In this document: positions 9,756 to 19,704 of the stretch, piece by piece
How positions within the stretch are numbered: position 1 is the first letter of the stretch
How the letters are laid out: each line of letters opens with the position of its first letter
Source: Daucus carota subsp. sativus
Taxonomy: Eukaryota > Streptophyta > Magnoliopsida > Apiales > Apiaceae
Direction of reading: 5' to 3'
Assembly (NCBI RefSeq): GCF_001625215.2
Contig: NC_030381.2
Location: forward strand, 36,888,689-36,952,688
DNA: 64,000 nt
Made by a program: the position numbers and the translations under genes
Notes under the pieces: generated by a model
Database searches by the model: none
What the model was told of the DNA's origin: nothing
Seen by the model: the letters and a program-made list of their open reading frames with translations, nothing else

Positions 9756-11374
9756 TTAAGATAGACGGATTCTTGGTATTGCAAGGAGATGATTTGCTCT
9801 TGGTGCCGACAAACCGAAAAATTCATCCATAGGCAACTCTTCTGGTGACATCCCACAAGGTAGTTCCCAGTGGAAGCTGTGCACCAACTGAGCTACCACC
9901 AGTTTTAATGTTAGTAAGCCCCAGTGTTTACCTGGACAAACTCTTCGGCCTGAACTAAACGGTAGAAGTTGAAAACTCTGGCCCAGAAGATCTATGTTAC
10001 TGCTCTTAAATCTCTCTGGAACAAATTCTTCCACATTTTCTGACCAAAATCTTGGATCACGTCCAAGGGCCCAAATATTGACCAAAACGCGTGATTTCTT
10101 TGGTATGTGATATCCATCTATCACAATGTCCTCCGTCGACTCATGAGGAGCTATTATAGGTGAAACTGGATGCAATCTCAAGCTTTCCTTGATTACCATG
10201 TCTAGGTATTCTAGTTTTGACAAATGTGACTCTTCCACAAAATCACAATCCTTGGCTACATTATTAATCTCTTCTTGTAGAAGTTTCATCACCCTTGGAT
10301 GTCGAATGAGTTCTGACATGGTCCATTCGATTGCAGTTGGGGAGGCATCTATTGCTCCAAAAAGCAAGTTTAACACGATTGCTTTAATATGTGATCTGTC
10401 AATGTTCCGTGCTAATTGCTCATGAGTACCAGCAGAATTCTTTTTCAAAGCTAGAATGACATCTACAAAATCTCTCTCATTCTCCTTATAGCCATTACCC
10501 GCATTTTTTTCATGATCATCGAGTATAGTTTCCAATATTTTGTCTACTGCCTCGCTAGTAACTTTGAACCGCTTAGTCAATCCCTGATGGCAGAGCAAAA
10601 ACAAACTTGATCAATTTATTATTATGATTACTTGAGAGTATTAAATTAAGCACTGAGCATATAGTTGTATAAATAGATGGATACCTGGAGATTAAGTGCC
10701 CCTAAATATGGGATATAATCCGAAATATTGAAGGTTCCCAAGTCCTCTGCCATATCGTGTACTATAGCACTCCAGTCGAACCTCTCATCTCTGCTCTTCC
10801 CAAACAACATTCTACATGTCATGTCCTCAATCAGATGGACCGTCTTGTCAGTAATATCAACCACCTCCCGTGCAGCAGCAGCTTTCCTAAGGGACTCAAC
10901 AAACAACCTCACATCCTCCCTTCTCATCCCTGCCATGGATTTCACCTTCTCTGCACTGAGAAGCTCCACCATGCACAACTTTCTCGCGCTACGCCAATAA
11001 GCTCCATACTTAGCAAATCCAATGCCTTTGGTTCCATACAACAAGTAGTCCCCTGCCTGAGTTGAGGGACGGCTAGCAAAAACAGTGTCATGGGTCTTGA
11101 AGAAGAGCTCAACTGCAGCAGGGGACGATAAGATAACTGTTGGTACAGAACCAAGGCGGAGGGACATTATGGGACCGTATTTTTGAGACAGATTGTAAAG
11201 ATTTCGGTGGGGGAGTTTTCCTAACATGTGGAGATGACCGAGGACTGGTAAACCAGGGGGGCCTGGTGGTGCCTTTTGGTTCAGGGTCTTGGAGATCAGG
11301 GTTCGCCATACATGAATCAACAGCCATGAGGCTCCGGCTACTACCAAAACAATAACAAGATCATTAGCTGTCAT
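9756..11374 (-). CDS. Cytochrome P450, CYP736A-like (505 aa, 2 exons)
   Basis: Microsomal P450 monooxygenase of the CYP71 clan, most like CYP736A. Exon 1 is 10685-11374 and exon 2 is 9756-10583; the 101-bp phase-0 intron 10584-10684 has GT-AG ends. Seen: N-terminal membrane anchor (about residues 5-22), proline hinge APPGPPGLPVLG, I-helix GAIDAS at 306-311, ExxR as ESLR at 363-366, PERF at 419-422, and heme loop PFSSGRRVCPG with Cys446. Two oddities: the I-helix Thr that normally follows the acid (D309) is Ala310, with Ser after it, and the first Gly of the heme-loop FGxG is Ser. Length is normal and the frame is open. It sits between BAHD copies 2 and 3 on the same strand, so it may act in the same pathway, which is inference. 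Confidence 0.93.
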
Positions 11375-11419
11375 TTTAGCTAGTAGGAGTGCTTGCTTAA
11401 CTGAATCATACTTGCTAAA

Positions 11420-11430
11420 CTTATATATAG
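11420..11430 (-). promoter_or_regulatory. TATA box of the P450 gene
   Basis: CTATATATAAG on the minus strand, about 46-56 bases upstream of the ATG at 11374. Confidence 0.5.
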
Positions 11431-12502
11431 CTTACAAGAATGACCTGTCACTTGCTGATAATTCAATTTTTCTAATGATCAGAATATTAAATCGAGTTAT
11501 AAATTATTGTCCCATGAATAACAGGAGCATTCTTGCGGTTTCCTTCTTTATTGTTTCTTTTCATATTCAAAACGTTTATCATAAACATAAACGTTTATCA
11601 TGAGGAATTATAAGAAAGAGTAGAATGCTCTTGATCTTTTCTGTTAACTTTCTCATTTTCACCAACAAGCATACCCAAACTTGTATTAAGAAAGAAAATA
11701 TCTCAATCTATTATTTTGCAAGGAAATGGATGCATAAATTATTAAACTAATTTATTTCTTACATTTATAGGCAAGTAAATGCGCCAGAATTAATATACAA
11801 AATATTACTCTAACAAACCGCACTGACTCTTCTTCTTTTTCTGAAACAAAGGTGTTAATCTAATAATAAAAAATCATACGACATCTACATCGATGGACGA
11901 TGATCGAGTCGAACAAACATTATTGTAATCTTTTTGTGAAGAGACAGTTAAACATTATTTTGAAGATAATGTATATACAAATACAACTGCATACATTCTA
12001 GTTCAATTAGTGTCGTGGTACCCTCTTCATCATTGGCCCAATGGAGCTATCGTTTGAGCTATCGACCAGAATTGTGATCTTATACAAAATTTTATCACCA
12101 AATCAAGACCCACGCACGCTTACAATCAAGAAGCGAAAACAAACATCTTATCAAGGAGAGAAAACAACCTAAAAATACAAGTCAGAAAATTGAAATAGAA
12201 ACAAACTGAAAAGAGAAGATTACAATAATGAAAAAAGGAAAAGCCATCGGTTTCTATCCACCCAAGACTCAAGAGCTTCTTTTGTATCCTTGGACCTTGG
12301 CATATTTGTTGTACCCGCATCCAATCCAAGTTTCACATCGTGTAAATATTAGATAAAAAACGGTGTGATGACTTGATTAGTATTATGACTTTGATGGAGA
12401 AGTTGAAAAATAAACACGTAGTTGAGGTTCTATCAAGGATGAGCGTGTTCGATTATTAAAACCAACAGTTTGGTGCTGAGAGACAAGGAATTTGACAAGC
12501 TA
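11431..12502. other. Intergenic DNA between the P450 and BAHD copy 3
   Basis: No gene or element recognised. AT-rich, with the short duplicated phrase 'aaacgtttatca/taaacgtttatcatga' at about 11570-11602. Confidence 0.4.
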
Positions 12503-13861
12503 TTAAAGAGATGCATAAGTGAGCAAATCTTCTTGCGCCAAAAAGAATTTCATGTCCTGCTCTCCTAAACCTATCATAGCCCTGATACCATCATTTGCGG
12601 TATCCATGAGGTTAACGCAATCAACCATCGGTGTGTCCACAAGCACAGCATTCATCGGCTTTCCCCACCCGAAATCCAGCACATCATACAGTGGGAAATT
12701 ACACATGCTGCTAATACCATAGAGCCTGTGTTTTTTACTCAACTCACGTATTTTTGTTTCCACTTGATGCCCTTCCAGGCTCTTGATTCCATTTAGCTGC
12801 CTCTTCTCTTCCCGCATTCGTCCTACCAACGTTCTGAACTTTGTCTCACTCTCCGTGCTTGTTAGAATGTAGTTTGGAATCACGAAATTCCCTACACTTG
12901 TTTCTGGCAGGAGCGGATCAAGCAGAGGTCTCACGTTAACACTCCGGATAAAACCTGAACCTTCACGTGTTCCTGAATTTGTTCTGGCTACGGCTGCTAC
13001 AATGCATCTGTAAATGAGTGCTGTCAGAAGCTCATTTCGGGTGTATTTTTGATCTTCTACTACTCCGTCTACTTTGTCTTCATTTTCCACTGCTGCCTTG
13101 AGTTTTGCTAGCTTTTTGTTGGGAAACACGATCGCCTTAGTGGTCCAATTCTTATCTGGATATGACACAATTGGGATTGAATCTCTGTCATATGACGGAG
13201 GCAGCAGCTCATACACGAATCGTGGACATAGATGTAATGATTTCTGGTGATCACCTGAGTTGAATGACAAAGAGGCCCAATACCTTAGGAATGAGCAAAG
13301 AGTAAGAGCATCTCCAAGAAGATGACTAAGACTAACTGCTAGAGCAATTCCTCCACAAGTGCAATGATTTACTTGAACATGCATTACAGTACCGCCATAA
13401 AGATCAGACAACTGATTCCAAATTGTTCGCGGTGGAAAGAGATGGCCTAAACCTTCTTCTTCTTCCTTTACAGGAGGTTTTTCCAGAACCTCTGACAACT
13501 TACATTCGATTTGGGCATCAACAAAATGAACGCCTTGATCGTTACAATCAACGTAGGATCCAGAACATAGCCTACCAGCAAAAGGGTAGTACTTGGAAAG
13601 TGTCTCGGATAAAGACTTTTTGAGTACATCTGACTTGGACACATTATCAGGGATTGCTTTTGAACTGTGATTAGAGTTGATGGGATAAAAGAAAACCATG
13701 GGAATACTAAAATCTGGAATCATGCGATCATGTAAAGGAATGTTGTATTGTTTGAGCTTTGAGGGAGTTGGAGAAGCTGGTCTGATGTTGCTGCTTGATC
13801 TCGATATCACATGCAGCTGCCTTCTAAAGATCGATGACCGAATCAATCCTCTCAATGCCAT
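12503..13861 (-). CDS. BAHD acyltransferase, copy 3 (452 aa)
   Basis: Complete single-exon BAHD acyltransferase. HxxxD is HLLGD at residues 180-184 and DFGWG is at 396-400. It has the same Arg-rich start, MALRGLIRSSIFRRQLHVIS, and the EEEE loop at about 133-136. Very close to copy 4 along its whole length, so the two arose by recent tandem duplication. Differences near the active site (HLLGD against HRLGD) could change acceptor choice. Upstream DNA matches that of copy 1 rather than that of copy 4. Substrate unknown. Confidence 0.95.
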   Translation of the reverse strand: MALRGLIRSSIFRRQLHVISRSSSNIRPASPTPSKLKQYNIPLHDRMIPDFSIPMVFFYPINSNHSSKAIPDNVSKSDVLKKSLSETLSKYYPFAGRLCSGSYVDCNDQGVHFVDAQIECKLSEVLEKPPVKEEEEGLGHLFPPRTIWNQLSDLYGGTVMHVQVNHCTCGGIALAVSLSHLLGDALTLCSFLRYWASLSFNSGDHQKSLHLCPRFVYELLPPSYDRDSIPIVSYPDKNWTTKAIVFPNKKLAKLKAAVENEDKVDGVVEDQKYTRNELLTALIYRCIVAAVARTNSGTREGSGFIRSVNVRPLLDPLLPETSVGNFVIPNYILTSTESETKFRTLVGRMREEKRQLNGIKSLEGHQVETKIRELSKKHRLYGISSMCNFPLYDVLDFGWGKPMNAVLVDTPMVDCVNLMDTANDGIRAMIGLGEQDMKFFLAQEDLLTYASL

Positions 13862-13889
13862 TTATGTTGACTTCCTAGATAAAACTTGA

Positions 13890-15480
13890 TGCTTTCTGCT
13901 TCAAATTGCCAGGTTCAAATTGGTGAATTTATATATACTAATTGAATTTAAGAGGTGGATTAGGCTTCATATGTTGCTGTTTAAATTGCTATAAGGTGAG
14001 CATATATATAGCCTAATATTGCATGAAAGGGCGAGAATCAAGCACAGATATAAGGAACCTGAAGTTCAATTAATGTTTAAATCTTGTTTTGTTTTTGAGT
14101 TAAGATTTGAGCCGAGGAAAACGTGTTTAGATTTCAAGGATACAATTTTCAATATATGTTACTTAAATGACATGAAACACGGCAACATAAAAAATTGGCT
14201 TGGCTGAATGTAAATTGTGATGCTAAGAGTGATTAATGTAGTCAAATTTAGTATCAACAAAATTCGAGGTATCTGACCGGAATTAAGATGATGTTCGCTT
14301 CTTGAAACTTGTATCAGAGAGTAATGCCGTAATGGTGATGATGAAAATAAGGGTCATTGAGATCAGGATTTCCGTTTTTCCTTGTACTCTCAACTCGTGT
14401 CACTCTAATTTGCCTATGTATCCCTAGATTTTTAGGGATCAGGCCATACATTTGTTCATGGATATCCAACAGCTTCAGAAGTAAAATTAGAGGTATGGGT
14501 GGTTTAGAGGTTTGACCATTCCAATCCGGTAATGCTAATGTTTGATAGTTAGCGCATTGAAATGGAGGTTTTGGCTCAAAAAGCTACTTTTCAAAAAGCT
14601 ACTGGAGGAGTTTTTTGGGTTAGAGGTTTTGATATATGTCACAAAAAGCTAATCAAACAGTTATTTACCAAACAGTTCTACAATAAACCGCTAATCCAAT
14701 CCGCTAGTCAAAACATCTATTTCAGTCAGTCAGTCAAAACATCTAATTCAATCCGCTAAGTCATAAAGGCCTAGGGCCCGTTTACAATCTACGAATATCA
14801 CGGATACGGCACTACTGCATAAGTCTCCTAATTTAACGGACGTACGAATCTATGACTTACCCCAAATGTTAAAGACCCATCTTTACCCCCGATGAGGATA
14901 ATCCACAAGAAAACAAGGTAACTGATCTAAAATCAGGTGTAGAGTAAGGTTTTTAAGTAGATGCTCTCAATCAAGCCCATAAATATGATTTTCAATATGA
15001 CTGTTAGAGTCTTCCATGCTATTTTCTGTGAATGAATAAATAAATTATCATAATGACGCCTGCAATAAAGAATCTGACCTGATTAGGCTTAGTACAAGCA
15101 AATCAGGCGAGTCTCAAATTTTAGATGTAATAGTTGCAATACTGGAAATCGAAATAGTTAGCTTTAAATTCTAAGAGATGATCAAGAGAGCACTGCTAGC
15201 CTTTACAAGATCTGAAATAGATTGGTAGTTGAGATATGAAGATTGAGCTCTGAGAATATCTGTATAAAATATATAAATTATTGTTGGAACGATCTCACCA
15301 AGGAAGCAACGCATATGATTTGAACGTTTTTGGCAGTGAAGAACTGATTTATTTTGTTTGTTTATTCATTGTTGACTATGAGTTGGTTTTTTATTTGGCA
15401 CGTTGATGGGATGAACGTTAAATTTAACTCAATGAGCTTAAGGGGCTCCAACCAACTTCTGTTAATCTGTCCATGACAAG
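13890..15480. repeat. Duplicated BAHD spacer, second copy
   Basis: 13890-14235 matches 1478-2103 (minus the MITE at 1591), and 15120-15430 matches 2160-2314 plus 3192-3420 (minus the insertion at 2315-3192). About 880 bp at 14240-15120 is present only here. It includes AT-rich, partly self-complementary DNA around 14500-14770, with no gene or clean transposon end found. The repeat shows that BAHD 1-spacer-BAHD 2 and BAHD 3-spacer-BAHD 4 are a block duplication. Confidence 0.8.
13927..13937 (-). promoter_or_regulatory. TATA box of BAHD copy 3
   Basis: TATATATAAAT on the minus strand, about 66-76 bases upstream of the ATG. It is the counterpart of the TATA box of copy 1 (1505-1513); the surrounding DNA is homologous. 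Confidence 0.5.
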
Positions 15481-15583
15481 TTAATTACAATGGTGCAAGT
15501 GTAAACACATATTTAACGGCCATATTGTTGGAGAAGCTAATATGATGATGGCTTTTGATCTCGAGATCACATGAAGCTGTCTT

Positions 15584-15796
15584 GGGGCAGTTGGATGCCA
15601 TGCGGGTATGAGAATCGAGAATGAGGCGTATGATAATGGCGAGTATGGGAATGAATTTGTAAGGAATGATTAATCCATTAAGTGAGATTGAGATTCTCAT
15701 TCTGTCCAAAAAATTATTAATCCAAACAATAATATGAGTTCGAGGTTCGAATTTCCGTTTACCGGGCTCATTATCCATATACCAAACGCCTCCTAG
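15584..15796. mobile_element. Possible MITE
   Basis: Starts GGGGCAGTTGGATGCC and ends CCAAACGCCTCC, an imperfect inverted pair of the type common in PIF- or hAT-derived MITEs ('gcGTTTGG'). The interior contains repeated 'gagaatgag/gagattctcatt' motifs. It interrupts similarity to the spacer upstream of BAHD copy 2. No target duplication could be fixed. Confidence 0.4.
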
Positions 15797-15980
15797 TATA
15801 TTCAGAACAGGTGATCATGGGAATTGAAATAATTGGTTAATCTAATTGAGAATTTCTAAAATAAAAAAATCAATAAATCGGGATTTTTTTCATCAAATCG
15901 CACTATATCGATAAACATTATTCAGAAATTTGACAAGCTCATGGAAAATTGAAAACATTATTCAGAAACTTGACAAGTTT

Positions 15981-17342
15981 TTAGAGAGAAGCATAAGTGA
16001 GCAACTCTTTGTGCGACAGAAAAAATTTCATGTCCTGCTCTCCTAAACCTATCATAGCCCTGATACCATCATTTGCGGTATCCATGAGAGTAATGTTATC
16101 AACCAACGGTGTGTCCACAAGCGTAGCATTGATCGGCTTTCCCCACCCGAAATCCATCACATCATACAGTGGGAAATTACAAATGCTGCTAATAGCATAG
16201 AACCTGTAGTTTTTTTTACTCAACTCATTTAACTTTGTTTCCACTTCATGCCCTTCCAAACTTTTGATTCCATTTAGCTGCTTCTTCTCTTCCCGCATTC
16301 GTCCTACCAGCGTCCTGTACTTTGTCTCACTCTCCGTGCTTGTTAGAATGTAGTTTGGAATCACGAAATTCCCTACACTGGTTTCTGGCAGTGGCGGATC
16401 AAGCATAGGTCTCACGTTAACACTCCGGAGCAAAGCTGAACCACCATGTGTTCCTGAATTTGTTCTGGCTACTGATGCTACAATGCATCTGTAAATGAGT
16501 GCTGTCAGAAGCTCATTTCGGGTGTATTTTTGATCTTCTAGTACTCCGTCTACTTTGTCTTCATTTTCCACTGCTGCCTTGAGTTTTGCTAGCTTTCTGT
16601 TGGGAAACACGACCGCCTTAGTGGTCCAATTCTTATCTGGATATGACACAATTGGGATTGAATCGCTGTCATATGACGGAGGCAGCAGCTCATACACGAA
16701 ACGTGGACATAGATGTAATGATTTCTGGTGATCACCAGAGTTGAACGACAAAGATGCCCAATACCTTAAAAATGAGCAAAAAGTGAGAGCATCTCCAAGA
16801 CGATGACAAAGACTAACGGCTACAGCAATTCCTCCACAAGTGAAATGATTCACTTGAACATGCATTATCATACCAGGATAAAGATCAGACAACTGATTCC
16901 AAATTGTGCGAGGTGGAAACAGATGGCCTAAACCTTCTTCTTCTTCCTTCACAGGAGCTTTTTCCAGAACCTCTGACAACTGACATCCGATTTGGGCATC
17001 AACAAAATGAACGCCTTGATCGTTACAATCAACGTAGGATCCAGAACACAGCCTACCAGCAAAAGGGTAGTACTTAGACAGTGTCTCTGACAATGACTTT
17101 TTGAGTAGATCTGACTTTGATACATTATCAGGGACTGCTTTTGAACTGTGATTAGAGTTGACGGGATAGAAGAAAACCATCGGAATATAAAAATCTGGAA
17201 TCATTCGATCATGTAAAGGAATGTTGTATTGTTTGAGCTTTGAGGGAGTTGGAGAAGCTGGTCTGATGTTACTGCTTGATCTTGATATCACATGCAGCTG
17301 CCTTCTAAAGATCGATGACCGAATCAATCCTCTAAACGCCAT
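15981..17342 (-). CDS. BAHD acyltransferase, copy 4 (453 aa)
   Basis: Complete single-exon BAHD acyltransferase. HxxxD is HRLGD at residues 180-184 and DFGWG is at 397-401. The ATG at 17342 (MAFRGLIRSSIFRRQLH) is chosen because it aligns with copies 2 and 3. An in-frame ATG at 17375 would add MPQVLSGKLTS but falls inside the TATA region. Nearly identical to copy 3 in most blocks. The promoter differs: similarity to copy 3 stops about 25-30 bases upstream of the ATG and a different TATA box follows, so expression may differ. Confidence 0.95.
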   Translation of the reverse strand: MAFRGLIRSSIFRRQLHVISRSSSNIRPASPTPSKLKQYNIPLHDRMIPDFYIPMVFFYPVNSNHSSKAVPDNVSKSDLLKKSLSETLSKYYPFAGRLCSGSYVDCNDQGVHFVDAQIGCQLSEVLEKAPVKEEEEGLGHLFPPRTIWNQLSDLYPGMIMHVQVNHFTCGGIAVAVSLCHRLGDALTFCSFLRYWASLSFNSGDHQKSLHLCPRFVYELLPPSYDSDSIPIVSYPDKNWTTKAVVFPNRKLAKLKAAVENEDKVDGVLEDQKYTRNELLTALIYRCIVASVARTNSGTHGGSALLRSVNVRPMLDPPLPETSVGNFVIPNYILTSTESETKYRTLVGRMREEKKQLNGIKSLEGHEVETKLNELSKKNYRFYAISSICNFPLYDVMDFGWGKPINATLVDTPLVDNITLMDTANDGIRAMIGLGEQDMKFFLSHKELLTYASL

Positions 17343-17372
17343 TGATGTTAACTTCCCAGATAAAACTTGAGG

Positions 17373-17380
17373 CATTTATA
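17373..17380 (-). promoter_or_regulatory. TATA box of BAHD copy 4
   Basis: TATAAATG on the minus strand, about 31-38 bases upstream of the chosen ATG. Not present in the corresponding position of copy 3. Confidence 0.5.
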
Positions 17381-17946
17381 GAACAAAGAAGCTAATAATA
17401 ATTGATAAGGAAGTGCGTTTAATCATGTGAAAATCAATTATAAGATTTGCAGTAGCTGTGAAAATGCAAATTTCACACATAACAGAAGGTAATGAGGCAG
17501 CGCACGCCGAAGGACTAGTAATCGGTAAAGATTTAAGCTGGTGATATTGGACTCTAGTCCTTAGTTAACACTATAAAGTTCATTCTCAAAAAAAAAAAAA
17601 AACACTATAAAGTTAAAATATTCATTCTGGTTGGTAGATCACATGTAAAATATGATTCGAGGCGGAGCACAATTTTGTCTATTCCTTGATTTTGGAATGG
17701 AGCTGCTCTGAGAAGTGGAACAGGATTTTAAACCACTTTAAGTTCTTTTTCGTTAGCGAGAACAAAGATTCGTTGATAGTTTAGTGATAAAAAACTTGTT
17801 GATAGTGTAGTGATAAAAAACCAGAGATAATTCCAATCCAAATTTGCATTTTAACCCTTATTCGTCTTTGTAAGAACCGAGTAATATCATCCAATATAGA
17901 AAATTACCACAGCATAGTGATTGGCTTCTCTGTACCCACCACATTA

Positions 17947-18411
17947 AGGGGTCGTTTGGTACCACATTTTGGAGTCGTTTGATTCGAGGAGTGATACTTG
18001 GTTAAATGAGAAATCGGATTAAGTTGGTATGAGTTTGGAATATCATATCTGATGTAATGTATTTGGTTGATAGCTGAAATCAATATATACAATTTTTGTA
18101 AAAAATAAGTTATTAATTTATATTAATTAAAAATATTAATAAAATTATTATTGTTTTATATTTTTGCAGTATTGATTTAATTTTGTATTAAACATTAATT
18201 TATTTATTTTTGTTTGGGAAATATTAATATTTCATTACTTAAATAGAGACAAAAAAAAATATAAAATGAATGCATCTCATACCCACCTCTCCACTTGGGT
18301 ATCAAAAACTCATACCTTCATGCTTTAAAATATGGGTTTGAGATTTTATTTTCTCCAACCAAACACCAGGTATAGGTTTGGAATGGACAAACCCCATGAA
18401 CCAAACGACCG
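17947..18411. mobile_element. PIF/Harbinger-type MITE
   Basis: 465-bp element with ends GGTCGTTTGGT and ACCAAACGACC near its limits and TTA duplications at 17944-17946 and 18412-18414. AT-rich and non-coding. The preceding DNA (17,400-17,943) shows nothing recognisable. Confidence 0.7.
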
Positions 18412-18876
18412 TTAGAGCATCTGTACTATCAAGTCTGCAGCAATTCAGGGATTGAAAATTTCTGGTTTTGGGTGGACACATGTGCATTCTCCGTTAACCG
18501 TCCGATCCTCATCCAATCCTCGTTCTGTTCGGGACGGATAATCGGGAACTTCTTCAATTATAGAACGGGGGTCGAGAAATTTTTTATAAAAATGCGGGGA
18601 TCGGGACGAATTTTTTATATCACAATGTGCTCCCAATTGTTTTCCCTTCTAAGCAAGACTTCTGCCTACACCGAATTCATACTGACATGGTATGAACAGA
18701 GATATTATGAATTGCCTTTCTACTGTTTACATCAATTATCTGTTCATACTTTCCATCCTGATTCTCTCTTCTCCTACAGGTTAGATCTCCAGCATCACAA
18801 GAAGATAACAGATCCACTAATTTGTTCAGTTATTGACCCCATTACAGTTTACAACATCGTATATTCTCTATGGTAG

Positions 18877-19673
18877 TCAGCGGATTGGGCGGTATTGTGT
18901 GATTCCACGCTTTGGAGGCAACTTCCTCAAAATGAAAAGGACAAGGGCTGATGGCAGTATCTCCACCAACTGCAAGGTGCAATAAATAAAAAGTTGAATT
19001 TGCTTGCAAGTACAGAGGCGACAGAAACTAGAAGCAATATCATAGATGAAGTATAGTAGTAATAAGTTTGATGCCAGCTTGAAACACAATTCTTCACGAA
19101 AAGGTGAATGAACAAACTATTCTAATTGGAATGCTAAAAATGCTATTCTGAATTAGGGGTGTCAATGGATCGGATCTGGATCGGATCAGGCATGATCCAT
19201 ATCCTGATCCGTATAATTTTATCGGATTCGGATTCGGATCGGATTTCAACCGGATTTTTTAGAACACGATCCATATCCTAATCCGTAGGATCACGGATTT
19301 TCGGATCGGAGCTCCGCTCCGTTTATATTCAAACAAAAAAAAAGTCTTCACCTATAAAAATTTCTTGAAACCACTCATAATAATAATTTATAAAATCAAA
19401 ATGTAGTGTTTTAAAATACAAAAACATATTTGTTCAAATATTAAAAGTCTTTAATAAATTCTGAAAGTTTAGAATTTAGAAATACTACGTTAACTTATAA
19501 ATATTATAAATCTCTAATAAAATAAATATGTGAAACTTTAAATTTATAGATTGTACTAATGCAGCTCAAAACTCTCAAACCAGATGCTTAATAAGTTCAA
19601 CTATCCAAGTTCAAATGCTCTCTAATTTTATTTATTTATGTATATAATATATTAATAGAGTATATATATACAC

Positions 19674-19704
<31 letters not shown>

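Noticed and set aside
17343-17375. Upstream in-frame ATG of BAHD copy 4 (adds 11 residues)
   Set aside because: Absent from the paralogues and overlapping the TATA region; the ATG at 17342 aligns with copies 2 and 3.
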